Below, one piece after another: positions 35,668 to 43,781 of a stretch of 64,000 nucleotides of DNA. Made by a program: the position numbers and the translations under genes. The DNA comes from Planctomycetota bacterium (GTDB taxonomy: Bacteria > Planctomycetota > UBA1135 > UBA2386). The number at the start of each line of letters is the position of its first letter. Within the stretch, counting starts at the first letter, position 1. The notes beneath the pieces were generated by a model. The model was not told the origin of the DNA. It made no database searches and worked only from the letters and a program-made list of their open reading frames with translations. Location of the stretch: assembly GCA_016713175.1 (NCBI GenBank), contig JADJPQ010000028.1, forward strand, positions 102,383 through 166,382, given 5' to 3'.

Positions 35668-36741
35668 ATGCTGTACTCGCTGCGAACCGTACCGTTCCTG
35701 TTCCTGCTGTTCGTGCTGACCGGCTGCCTGCAGTTCGATGCACAGGAAATCACGCTGCACTACGACGAGAAGCACGACCGGCTCGATGCGCTGCTGGTCT
35801 ACCGCGGCCTCTACGGCAACGAAACCGCCGAAGAGGACATCAAGCAGCTGCGGTCGGTGCTGGAGACCGGCGAGTTCGCGATCTGGAGCAACTGGCCCGC
35901 GAAGGTGAACCTCGTGGCCGCGAGGGGCCTGATGAAGCCCTTCGCCGATCATTGCGAAGCCGAGAACGGTTCCCTGTTCGTCACCCCGACCGGCGAGATG
36001 TGCGCCTACCAGATGGTCCGGGTCAACGACGTCAAGGGCATGCTGAAGAAGCTCAACACTGCGATCGCCGGCGTGATCTCGACCCAGATCCTCGGCCAGA
36101 AGCTCGGCCCGGATGGCCACGAGTTCGACGACGACACGAAGGAACTGCTGCTCGAGGTCACGCGCGGACGGCTCGACGTCGTGCAATTGCAGGGTTCGGC
36201 AGTCGTGGTGACGTTGCCGTGCAGCGATGCCGACCATGCGTGGATGCTGCGTCAGCTCGGTGACCGGCTGCTCGGCGAGGTCGGACGGCAGTTGGCGCAA
36301 CGGCTGTTCGACACGATGCAGACGAACGAGGCCAAGCCTGCCGATGCCAGCGAGACCAGGACGGTGTCGACGTCAGGCCACGGCACCCGGAGCATGGCCG
36401 GCCCCGACGCCAAGATCACCGCGACACGGACCGAGATCCAACGGCACCTGGCGGCGCTGGCGGAGGCCAGGGTCCTGTTCGCCAATCCGTGGACGCTGCA
36501 GCGCACGGCCGAACAGACGGTGTTCACGCTGGGCTTCCCGCATGCGAAGACCAACACGGTCACCAAGCCGCCGACGGGGCTCGATCGGAAGAACCTGCAG
36601 GCGATGCTCGACGAGGCCAAGATCGCGTACGAGCAGGGTGTGCCGGATCAGGAACTGCAGCGGCGGTTCCAGGAGTTCCACGGCCGCGCAGCGGTGCTGC
36701 CGGTGCTGTTGAAGGAGAGGCGCGAGGCCGAGAAGAAGTAG
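35668..36741 (+). CDS. Putative lipoprotein, unknown function
   Basis: A 357-residue protein with a lipobox: hydrophobic residues 8-18 (PFLFLLFVLTGC) ending at Cys19. The mature part starts QEITLHYDEKHDRLDALLVY, a pattern I have seen in planctomycetal lipoproteins of unknown function. The C-terminal 100 residues carry RTAEQTVFTLGFPHAK and a helical, charged end. No catalytic motif is apparent. An earlier in-frame ATG at 35566 would disrupt the signal and is rejected. A G/C-rich hairpin directly follows the stop. Confidence 0.65.
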   Translation: MLYSLRTVPFLFLLFVLTGCLQFDAQEITLHYDEKHDRLDALLVYRGLYGNETAEEDIKQLRSVLETGEFAIWSNWPAKVNLVAARGLMKPFADHCEAENGSLFVTPTGEMCAYQMVRVNDVKGMLKKLNTAIAGVISTQILGQKLGPDGHEFDDDTKELLLEVTRGRLDVVQLQGSAVVVTLPCSDADHAWMLRQLGDRLLGEVGRQLAQRLFDTMQTNEAKPADASETRTVSTSGHGTRSMAGPDAKITATRTEIQRHLAALAEARVLFANPWTLQRTAEQTVFTLGFPHAKTNTVTKPPTGLDRKNLQAMLDEAKIAYEQGVPDQELQRRFQEFHGRAAVLPVLLKERREAEKK

Positions 36742-36769
36742 CGGCGGTGCTCCGGGCTGCCGCCGCCGG

Positions 36770-37042
36770 TCACCAGAGCAGATTCAACGAACGACAACGC
36801 GGACACTCGGTCACGTCGGTATCGGCGACGGGTCCGCGGCACTTCCGGCACCTGCCCGGCGAAGCGACGAGATGGCTGACGACCGCTTTGGCGTCGCGCA
36901 TGCTCCAGCCCGCAGCACCGACCAGGGTCTGTGTGCCTGCCACGCAATGACCGAGGCGCACCTGCGCGCCGACCCGGGCCCGCAACGCCGGATCGAGGCC
37001 GGAGAAGTCGGGGATCGCGCAACCGCAGCGTGGGCAATTCAT
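36770..37042 (-). CDS. Small zinc-ribbon protein
   Basis: A 90-residue protein with two CxxC pairs: MNCPRCGCAIPDFSG at the N terminus, then CRKCRGPVADTDVTECPRC at about 65-83. These could bind one or two zinc ions. Between them is a basic helix (ARVGAQVRLGHCVAGTQTL, then GWSMRDAKAVVSHL). Such proteins usually act in nucleic-acid binding or as protein hubs. It converges with the lipoprotein gene (28 bases) and lies 21 bases downstream of DUF2442, so it may be the tail of that unit. Confidence 0.7.
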   Translation of the reverse strand: MNCPRCGCAIPDFSGLDPALRARVGAQVRLGHCVAGTQTLVGAAGWSMRDAKAVVSHLVASPGRCRKCRGPVADTDVTECPRCRSLNLLW

Positions 37043-37063
37043 CGCCGTAGTCTGTCGACCGAC

Positions 37064-37342
37064 TCAACCCCGGGTAACGCGCCGTGCCTTGGTTGCGACC
37101 TGGTTCTGCGTGGCCCTCTCGTGCAGGAACTCCGGCGCCATGTCGGCACCCGAGGGCCAGACGATCGTGTTGAGTTCATCGTCCAACCGGAAGCGCCGGA
37201 ACAGCTCGACGTCCTGCAACGGCTCGAAGACTTCCCCCCAGAGCTCTGCACGGAGGTCTACGTCGCCCACGACTCCATCCGCGAACTCGAGGCGGATCGT
37301 GTAGTCCCGCAGGTACTCGGCGCTCGTCAGTTTCGGGATCAT
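37064..37342 (-). CDS. DUF2442 family protein
   Basis: A 92-residue protein of the DUF2442 family. The opening YLRDYTIRLEFADGVVGDVDL and the middle LNTIVWPSGADMAPEFLHE fit the known family shape, in which a strand-rich core resembles small DNA- or ligand-binding folds. Its start is 3 bases after the stop of the DUF4160 gene, so the two are co-translated. DUF4160/DUF2442 pairs recur in many genomes, often in mobile-looking spots, and have been suspected of toxin-antitoxin behaviour; that is inference. Confidence 0.85.
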   Translation of the reverse strand: MIPKLTSAEYLRDYTIRLEFADGVVGDVDLRAELWGEVFEPLQDVELFRRFRLDDELNTIVWPSGADMAPEFLHERATQNQVATKARRVTRG

Positions 37343-37345
37343 CGC

Positions 37346-37603
37346 TCACTCCAGCGGATCGATCCGGCGCAAAGGCCGATGGTCGCGAGCCAAGTTCCAG
37401 TTCGCGAGCAAGTCCGCTTGGTGGAGAGCATACCACTCCAACACCAGCGCCTGAGCTCGTCGCGGGAATCGGCCAGCGACCACACCATCAGCAATGCCAA
37501 CGGTAATCTCAAAAGGACCGTAGCGGGCATGGAAGTGCGGGGGCGCGTGGTCGTTGTAGTACATGACGATCACGACGCCCAGGAAGCGGGAGATTTCTGG
37601 CAT
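37346..37603 (-). CDS. DUF4160 family protein
   Basis: An 85-residue protein. VVIVMYYNDHAPPHFHARYG near residues 9-28 is the diagnostic DUF4160 motif, with a cluster of Asp and His. The tail LVLEWYALHQADLLANWNLA is also typical. The His-rich loop could bind metal or an acidic partner. It is first in a two-gene unit with DUF2442 (3-base gap). Function is unknown. Confidence 0.88.
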   Translation of the reverse strand: MPEISRFLGVVIVMYYNDHAPPHFHARYGPFEITVGIADGVVAGRFPRRAQALVLEWYALHQADLLANWNLARDHRPLRRIDPLE

Positions 37604-37703
37604 GGCTGGTCCGGCGTCTCCAAGAGTCCCGTGTAGTCCCCGACACTCGCTCGACGGACGACCGTCAAGCTTGGAACCGACGGTATTGCGGCGAACCGGG
37701 TTG

Positions 37704-37817
37704 TCAACAGTTCAGGCACCACCACCAGAACCAACAGACGACCCCGGCGAGTCCACCGAACACGAGCACGCAGTAGCCGGCCAGGATCCATGCCTCCGGG
37801 CGGCTACTCGCTTTCAC
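37704..37817 (-). CDS. Very small single-span membrane protein
   Basis: A 37-residue frame beginning with GTG at 37817 and ending TGA at 37704. Residues about 10-34 are strongly hydrophobic (AWILAGYCVLVFGGLAGVVC, then W and F residues), so it would be a one-pass membrane peptide. The start overlaps the stop of the upstream lipoprotein gene as GTGA, a typical translational coupling. This is the only direct support, so it remains provisional. No known small-protein family was recognised. Confidence 0.45.
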   Translation of the reverse strand: MKASSRPEAWILAGYCVLVFGGLAGVVCWFWWWCLNC

Positions 37818-38842
37818 TGCAGCACCGCGATCCTGCCGCGAGCGCCGACAGCGAACACCGCGCCGGCGGGTGACACCGCGACGGTGTGATAGCCCCCTTC
37901 GCCGAACGGCTGCCAGGTCTGCCCCTGATCGACGGACCGGGAACAGCCAGAGTCGCCGACGGCCAACAGTTCGTGCGCCGACAGCCATGCGACGCCGCAG
38001 CGGTAGCCGAGTGCACCAGTCGTGGCGCGTTGCCAGGTGACGCCATTCCAGGAGAACGCCGCCGTGCCGCCGTTCTCACCCTGCGCCTGATAGTCGCCGC
38101 CGACAACGACGCCCGCGCCATCTCTGCGCATCGCGATCGAGAACGCCCCCGCCGACGCCTTGCCTGCTGCCAACGGCAACTCGATGGCAGCCCACGTCCG
38201 ACCACCGTCTTCGGAGTGCAACAGCCGCGCCTTGGCCCCACCACCGGTGCACAGCCAGATGCGTTCTCCGCGCAGCGCCACGCACGTGCCACTCGCCGCG
38301 AACGCAGCCTCGCCGGCCAACACCTCGGGCAGCGAGGCCGGCGCCACCGCCGTCCAGTTGTTGCCGGCATCGGCCGTCGTCAGGATCACGAACCTGCCAT
38401 CGATCGGATCGCCGACCACGACGCCGCGGTCGCCATCGAACGCCATGCTGTCGAAGAACGCGCCGGGACGCGGATCCTCGTGCACGATCCGCCAGTTCGC
38501 GCCGGCATCGTCGGTCCGGTAGAGCCGAGCCGGTGCACCTGCAACCATCACGACCGCCGCCTCGCGGCCGAACGCCTGGACATCGCGGAAGTCGCACTTG
38601 CTCGCATCGGCAGGCCCGCAGGCGGCGAACGTCGCGCCGCCATCCAGCGACCGCAGCACCGTTCCACCACTGCCCGACGCCCAGAGAGCGTCGTGATCGA
38701 CGACCGACAGTCCGCGCAGACTGGCGGAAGTTCCGGAGACCAGGGGTTGCCACCGCGCCCGCGCCGGATCGATCCGATCCGGCCCGGCGCATGCAGGCAG
38801 CAAGAACGCCAACACCAGACCGGAAACTCGCACGCCGGACAC
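37814..38842 (-). CDS. BNR/YCF48-like beta-propeller lipoprotein
   Basis: A 342-residue secreted lipoprotein; the signal runs VSGLVLAFLLPAC, so Cys18 is the likely lipid anchor. The mature protein is a beta-propeller with BNR/Asp-box signatures: SLDGGATFAACG, TDDAGANWRIVHE, SEDGGRTWAAIE and DQGQTWQPFGE. The pattern resembles YCF48/Hcf136 or BNR-repeat proteins, which are adaptor-like. The start is a GTG; 38842 is used, with 38833 as an alternative. It is divergent from the kinase gene by 63 bases and overlaps the small membrane peptide downstream. Confidence 0.75.
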   Translation of the reverse strand: MSGVRVSGLVLAFLLPACAGPDRIDPARARWQPLVSGTSASLRGLSVVDHDALWASGSGGTVLRSLDGGATFAACGPADASKCDFRDVQAFGREAAVVMVAGAPARLYRTDDAGANWRIVHEDPRPGAFFDSMAFDGDRGVVVGDPIDGRFVILTTADAGNNWTAVAPASLPEVLAGEAAFAASGTCVALRGERIWLCTGGGAKARLLHSEDGGRTWAAIELPLAAGKASAGAFSIAMRRDGAGVVVGGDYQAQGENGGTAAFSWNGVTWQRATTGALGYRCGVAWLSAHELLAVGDSGCSRSVDQGQTWQPFGEGGYHTVAVSPAGAVFAVGARGRIAVLQ

Positions 38843-38905
38843 CGTACCCGCGATCGATCGACCACACACCAGGTCACCACCGGATAGAGTCCACGTTCCC
38901 CGCGC

Positions 38906-41900
38906 ATGGCCCGCAACGACCGCACCCGCCCCGCCGGCGAGCAGACCGACGACGAGATCCTCGAGCGTTGCATCCTGGCGCTCGACCAGGGTGACCCCGC
39001 CGCCGTCGACGCGATCCTGGCGCAGCACCCCGACCGCGAGCAGGGCCTGCGCGAACAGCTGAAGAGCCTGGAGCAGTTCGGCATCCTGCGCGCCCCCGAC
39101 AAGCTCGCCGGCGTGCCCGACCGGCTCGGCGAGTTCAAGCTGCTGGCGCAGCTTGGCCGCGGCGGCATGGGTGTCGTCTTCGCCGCCCGCCAGGAATCGC
39201 TGCAGCGCGAAGTCGCGTTGAAGCTGATCCACCCCGACCAGATGTACTTCCCCGGCGCCCGTGAACGCTTCCAGCGCGAAGTGCTCGCCGTCGCCAGGCT
39301 GCGCCACCCCGGCATCGTCCCGGTCTACACCTTCGGCGAACACGAGGGCATCCCGTACTACGCGATGGAACGGCTGGCCGGCGCCAGCCTGACCGAAGTG
39401 CTGCATGCGCTGGCCGGCACCGCGCCGAGTGCGCTCGATGGCACGGCGTGGAAGACCGGTCTGGCCCGCGTGCTGCACGGCAAGGGCATGCCGCAGCCGA
39501 TCGCCGACAACGAACGGTTCGCCGGCACCTGGGTGACCGCCTGCTGCCGGATCGTCCGCGACGTCGCCGTGGCGATCGCGCATGCCCACCAGCACGGCGT
39601 GCTGCACCGCGACCTGAAACCCAGCAACGTGATGCTGACGGTCGAGGGCCGTGTGCTGGTGATCGACTTCGGCCTGGCCTCGGCGCAGGGCTCGCAGAAG
39701 CTGACCCGCAGCCACGCGACGTTCGGCTCGCTGCCGTACATGGCGCCCGAACAGGTCCGCGGCGAGGCCGACAAGATCGACGCCCGCACCGATGTCTATG
39801 CGCTCGGCGTCACGCTGTATGAGTTGCTGACCCTGACCCTGCCGCACGGCGACGGCAGCGGTACCACGCGCGAGCGGATCCTGGCCGGTTCGGTGACCCC
39901 ACCGGCGCGCCACAACGCGCAGATCCACGCCGATGCCGAGGCCATCTGCCTGCTGGCGATGGATCAAGAGCCTGCGCGGCGCTACCAGTCGGTCGCCGAG
40001 CTGGCGGCCGAGTTGGACGCCTTCCTGACCCAGCGACCGGTGCGCGCGCGGCGACCCGGGTTGCTGCTGCGCACGCGCCGCTGGATCTCCCGGCATCCGG
40101 CGCGGGCCGTCGCGCTGCTCCTGGGCTTCGTGATCGTGGTGCCGGGGCCGCTGTTGTTCGCGGTCCAGCAGCACGCCGCCGCTCGCGAGCTGGCGGCAAC
40201 CCTGCATGACCTGCGGGCCCAGGAAGAACTGGCGCGCGCCAATCTCGAACGCGCCCTGGAGGCCGTCGACAAACTGCTGGTCCGCACCGCCGAACACCGC
40301 CTGGCCGATGTGCCGCGGACGGCGCCACTGCGCCGCCAGCTGCTGGAGGATGCGCAGGCCTTCCACGAGGACCTCGTGACGCGCAACCAGGATCCGCGTG
40401 CCCGGGCGGCGCGTGCCCGATCCAGCATCGAGATCGGTTCGCTGCGCGGCCAGCTCGGCGACCCGCATGGCGCCGTCAGCAAGCTTCGCGAAGGCATCGC
40501 CGACCTGCAACCGTGCCTGCGCGGCAGCGGCGCGGCCCCGGCGCGGCGGACGCTGGCGCTGGCGCATCAGCGACTGGCCCAGACCCTGAGCCAGATCGGC
40601 CAACGCGCCGAAGCCGTCGCCGAAGCCGACCGTTCGCTGGTCATCCTCCAGGCGCTGCTGCAGGACAACCCCGAAGACATCAGCCTGCGCCTGCTGGCCG
40701 CCGATTCCCGTCGCGGCCGCGCGGGTCTCCTCGGCCATCTGCAACGGCTCGACGAAGCGATGACCGAACTGGACGCGCTGGATCGCGAACTGGACGCCGG
40801 TCGGATGCCCGCCGGCACGCCCGAACAGCACCAGCGGTGGCTGGTGATGTGGTCGCAGGTCGCCGACGCGATGGCCGTGCTGGAAGTGCGCCGCGGCGAC
40901 ACGCTGGCCGCCCAGCAGCGCTTCCTGACCGCGATTGAACGCTTGCAACGCGCGGTTGCCGACGGCAAGCCGACGGTGGATCTGCAGGTGCGGCTCGCGG
41001 AGGCGCGCGAACGGCTGGCGCAGATCGCCAGCCAGCGGCAGGAGTGGCAGCAGGCGCTGCCGTGGATCGACGCAGCGCTCGCCGACTACGAAGCGCTGGC
41101 GGCAGCGCAGCCCGATGCTCCGGACCTGCAATCGCGCCTGGCGGCGATGCTGGGTACCCGCGCGACCGCACGTTCCCACTGCGGCCAGGCCGACGACGCG
41201 CTCGCCGACCACGATCGCTCGATCGCGGTGCTGCGCGGCATCGTCGCCGGCGCCGCCGACGACGGCCCCCATCGCCAGCGGCTGGCGATCGCCTTGGCCG
41301 AACGCGGCGTCTTCCAGCGCGAACAGAAGGAATTCGAACAGGCCCGCCAGGACCTGGGCGCCAGCGTGACCGAATTCGAACGCGTGCTGGCCAGGGATCC
41401 CGGCGAGCCGCAGACGATCAACAACATCGTCGCCTCGTTGGCCAATCTGGCACAGATCGAGATCGACGACGACGACCTGCAGATGGCGAAGGCGACGATG
41501 GCACGGGCGATCGCGATCGCCCGCGGCGCCCGCGGCGGCGACGCCGACCGTTCGCTGATCGACGTCCAGATCCAGGCTGCCGACATCGCCGCCCGCATGC
41601 ACGACACGGCGGCCGCGATCGCGCACCTGACCGAGGCCCATGCCGCCGCCGAACGCTGGGCGGCGGCCAGGCCGGATGACCCGTTGCGCGGCGGCCGCGT
41701 CGCCACCGTCGCGCTCAACCTCGGTTCGTCGTACCTGCAACGGCGCGACTTCGGCTCGGCGATCGCAACCTGGCAACAGGCGCTGCCGCGGGCGCGCGCC
41801 GCCGCCGCCGCCGCCGCCGGCAAGACCAAGTTCCTGCGCCAGGTGCACGCGTTGGTGCTGCTGCGCCTGTGCGATGCGCACGAACGACAGGGCGATCTGC

Positions 41901-42037
41901 CGCGGGCCCGCGAGTGGTTCGCCGCAGCCATCGCCGAGACCGGGATCACCGCCGCCGAAGTGCAGGACTTTCCGCCGCTGCCGGCGCTGTTCGACAAGCC
42001 CGAACTGCGCGAGCCGCCGGTACGCGACGGGCGCTGA
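38906..42037 (+). CDS. Serine/threonine protein kinase with helical repeat tail
   Basis: A 1043-residue Hanks-type kinase. The glycine loop GRGGMGVVF is at 84-92, ATP-binding Lys at 106, HRDLKPSNV at 234-242 and DFG at 254-256. An insert of about 35 residues lies just before the catalytic loop. A single membrane segment is near 403-422 (VALLLGFVIVVPGPLLFAV). After it, about 600 residues of TPR-like helical repeats would project outside the cytoplasm. This kinase-membrane-repeat layout is typical of Planctomycetota and suggests ligand-dependent signalling. The N-terminal 65 residues are an acidic helical region common to the same group. Confidence 0.93.
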   Translation: MARNDRTRPAGEQTDDEILERCILALDQGDPAAVDAILAQHPDREQGLREQLKSLEQFGILRAPDKLAGVPDRLGEFKLLAQLGRGGMGVVFAARQESLQREVALKLIHPDQMYFPGARERFQREVLAVARLRHPGIVPVYTFGEHEGIPYYAMERLAGASLTEVLHALAGTAPSALDGTAWKTGLARVLHGKGMPQPIADNERFAGTWVTACCRIVRDVAVAIAHAHQHGVLHRDLKPSNVMLTVEGRVLVIDFGLASAQGSQKLTRSHATFGSLPYMAPEQVRGEADKIDARTDVYALGVTLYELLTLTLPHGDGSGTTRERILAGSVTPPARHNAQIHADAEAICLLAMDQEPARRYQSVAELAAELDAFLTQRPVRARRPGLLLRTRRWISRHPARAVALLLGFVIVVPGPLLFAVQQHAAARELAATLHDLRAQEELARANLERALEAVDKLLVRTAEHRLADVPRTAPLRRQLLEDAQAFHEDLVTRNQDPRARAARARSSIEIGSLRGQLGDPHGAVSKLREGIADLQPCLRGSGAAPARRTLALAHQRLAQTLSQIGQRAEAVAEADRSLVILQALLQDNPEDISLRLLAADSRRGRAGLLGHLQRLDEAMTELDALDRELDAGRMPAGTPEQHQRWLVMWSQVADAMAVLEVRRGDTLAAQQRFLTAIERLQRAVADGKPTVDLQVRLAEARERLAQIASQRQEWQQALPWIDAALADYEALAAAQPDAPDLQSRLAAMLGTRATARSHCGQADDALADHDRSIAVLRGIVAGAADDGPHRQRLAIALAERGVFQREQKEFEQARQDLGASVTEFERVLARDPGEPQTINNIVASLANLAQIEIDDDDLQMAKATMARAIAIARGARGGDADRSLIDVQIQAADIAARMHDTAAAIAHLTEAHAAAERWAAARPDDPLRGGRVATVALNLGSSYLQRRDFGSAIATWQQALPRARAAAAAAAGKTKFLRQVHALVLLRLCDAHERQGDLPRAREWFAAAIAETGITAAEVQDFPPLPALFDKPELREPPVRDGR

Positions 42038-42072
42038 TCGGTCCGCCGGCACCGCGCGGCCCGTCGGCGCGC

Positions 42073-42993
42073 TCAGGCCCGCGCCGCCAGTTCGTCACGG
42101 ACCCGCTCGAGCAGCCGCAGGGTCGCCACGATCCCGGCGTTCTCATCGAGCCCAGAGCCCTCGTACTCGATGCCGATGTGGCCGCGCCAGGAGTGCTTGC
42201 CGACGACGATGTCGAGCATCCGGCGATAGTCCGTGTGCGTCTCGTTGCCGTCGGCATCGAAGTCGTGCGACTTCGCCGACACGCCCTTGGCGAACGGCAT
42301 CAGTTCGTCGACGCCGAGATAGCGATCGTATTCCTCGGTGGCGCTGACCCGGAAGTTGCCGAAGTCCGGCAGCGCGCCGCAACCGGGGTGCCCGACCGCC
42401 GCCAGCACCGACGCCAGCCAGCGGCCATTCGACGACAGGCCGCCGTGGTTCTCGACGATCACGTGGATGCCGTGGCCGGCGCCATACTCGGTCAGCGAAC
42501 GGAGCCCGTCGGCTGCGAGCTTCGCCTGTTCGTCGGCGCTGCCACTGCTCTGCGCATTGACGCGGATCGAATGACAACCCAACGCCTTCGCGGCCCGTAC
42601 CCAGCGATGGTGGTTCTGCACCGCCCGCGTCCGATTGCCGGCGTCCGGATCGCCGAGTGCGCCTTCGCCATCGCACATGATCAGCAGGCTCCGGACGCCG
42701 GCCCCGTCACATCGGCCCGCCAGTTCCTTCAAGTAGCCCGCATCGTCGGCCTTGTCCTTGAAGAACGAGTTGACGTACTCGACCGCGTCGATGCCGAAAC
42801 CCCGGGCCACCTGCGGGAAGCCGAGGTTGTCGATGGTTCCGGCTCGCAGCGTCCGATGCAGCGACCATTCGGCCAACGAAATCGGGAACCACGGCTTGCC
42901 CGGCCCGCTGGCGGCACAGCCGGCCAGCATCGCGGCGCCGGCGGCACCCATTCCGGAGACGAACGAACGGCGATCGAGACGGGAGTCGGTCAT
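42073..42993 (-). CDS. Sugar phosphate isomerase/epimerase family protein with Tat-type signal
   Basis: A 306-residue TIM-barrel protein of the AP endonuclease-2 (xylose isomerase-like) superfamily. The first residues SRLDRRSFVSGMGAAGAAML carry a twin-arginine signal followed by LAGC, suggesting Tat export and lipid anchoring. Barrel motifs are HVIVENHGGLSSN (metal-binding Glu), PDFGNFR, SHDFDADGNETHTD and GHIGIEYEGSG. Metal ligands Glu, Asp, His and Glu are all in place. The substrate is probably a sugar or polyol. It converges on the kinase gene (35 bases). Confidence 0.88.
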   Translation of the reverse strand: MTDSRLDRRSFVSGMGAAGAAMLAGCAASGPGKPWFPISLAEWSLHRTLRAGTIDNLGFPQVARGFGIDAVEYVNSFFKDKADDAGYLKELAGRCDGAGVRSLLIMCDGEGALGDPDAGNRTRAVQNHHRWVRAAKALGCHSIRVNAQSSGSADEQAKLAADGLRSLTEYGAGHGIHVIVENHGGLSSNGRWLASVLAAVGHPGCGALPDFGNFRVSATEEYDRYLGVDELMPFAKGVSAKSHDFDADGNETHTDYRRMLDIVVGKHSWRGHIGIEYEGSGLDENAGIVATLRLLERVRDELAARA

Positions 42994-43143
42994 GACCCCA
43001 TTGGACGACGGGCCCTGGCGACACGCAAAGGTCCGCTGCGATCGGCGCTTCTGCGCCTCGAACGGGGGCGGGGCAAACTGCCTCATCCTGGCCGGCGGAG
43101 GTTGCCGATGCTCCGCTGCGACGGTTCACCTCGCTCCAGATCG

Positions 43144-43548
43144 ATGTTCGAGTTCGCGGTGTTCGGAATCCTGCTGGCAGGTGGCGGCACGCTCGCCATG
43201 CTGCGCCCTGTCGTGCGGCGATACCCAGCCGTGCACGAACAGCTCGGGCCGGTGTACTGCGTCGCGCCGTGGCTGGGCCTGGGAGCGGTCGCTTTCGGCC
43301 TGTACTTCCTGCTGCGCTACTCGCTGTGGTACCTGCAGGTGCTGCCGCTGCTCAGTACGCTGCTGTTGATCGTCCTCGGCGTCGCGCTGCTGGCCGAAGC
43401 CGGCCAGGCCAACCTGCCGTTGGCGCCGGCCCTGGCGGCCCCGATCCGCCGCGCCAACCAGAGCCTGGAACGGGTCGAGGTGCCGCTCGGCGGCACGTGC
43501 CTCTTGCTCGGGCTCTACGCCCTGTGGTGCGTGTCGCAACTGATCTGA
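43144..43548 (+). CDS. Small membrane protein, unknown function
   Basis: A 134-residue protein with about four hydrophobic segments: FEFAVFGILLAGGGTLAML, APWLGLGAVAFGLYFLL, LPLLSTLLLIVLGVALLAEA and LLLGLYALWCVSQLI. The loops are short. I do not recognise the family. The start at 43144 is chosen because it puts a hydrophobic segment directly at the N terminus; an upstream ATG at 43108 would add a hydrophilic extension. The first downstream terminator lies at 43691. Confidence 0.65.
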   Translation: MFEFAVFGILLAGGGTLAMLRPVVRRYPAVHEQLGPVYCVAPWLGLGAVAFGLYFLLRYSLWYLQVLPLLSTLLLIVLGVALLAEAGQANLPLAPALAAPIRRANQSLERVEVPLGGTCLLLGLYALWCVSQLI

Positions 43549-43690
43549 CGGAACATCCTGCCGGACCGCCGACGTCGAACCGTGGGCTCGCCAAGGCGAG
43601 CGCTGCACATCCTCGTCATCCGGTCCGTCGGTCCCCCGTTCCTCCGCGCCGTCCCGGCGCACCGCCGACCGTGTCGCGAGATGCCTTTCG

Positions 43691-43725
43691 AGCCGCCGGG
43701 GTCATCGATCCCGGCGGCTGTTTTT
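43691..43725 (+). terminator. Rho-independent terminator, plus strand
   Basis: AGCCGCCGGG (43691-43700) and CCCGGCGGCT (43710-43719) form a perfect 10-base stem with a 9-base loop, followed by G and five T residues. It probably ends transcription of the small membrane protein gene at 43144. The 140 bases between that stop and the terminator also hold a smaller hairpin (GCTCGCC-AA-GGCGAGC near 43586-43601), so a small RNA released from the 3' end is possible. Confidence 0.85.
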
Positions 43726-43781
43726 CCGTGCGGTGATCGGCCCGTGCTTGCATCCGGGACCGCAGACGAAAGACTCCCGGC

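Noticed and set aside
36742..36769. GC-rich hairpin between convergent genes at 36743-36769 as a terminator
   Set aside because: The stem (GCGGCGG/CCGCCGC) is real, but neither strand has a T-run, so it cannot be called a Rho-independent terminator.
37814..42052. Very long open frame (1412 codons) on the minus strand over the kinase gene
   Set aside because: High GC leaves antisense frames open. The kinase on the plus strand has clear motifs, and the antisense product is low-complexity Arg/Gln/Gly. Only the first-read-through C-terminal part (37814-38842) matches a real protein.
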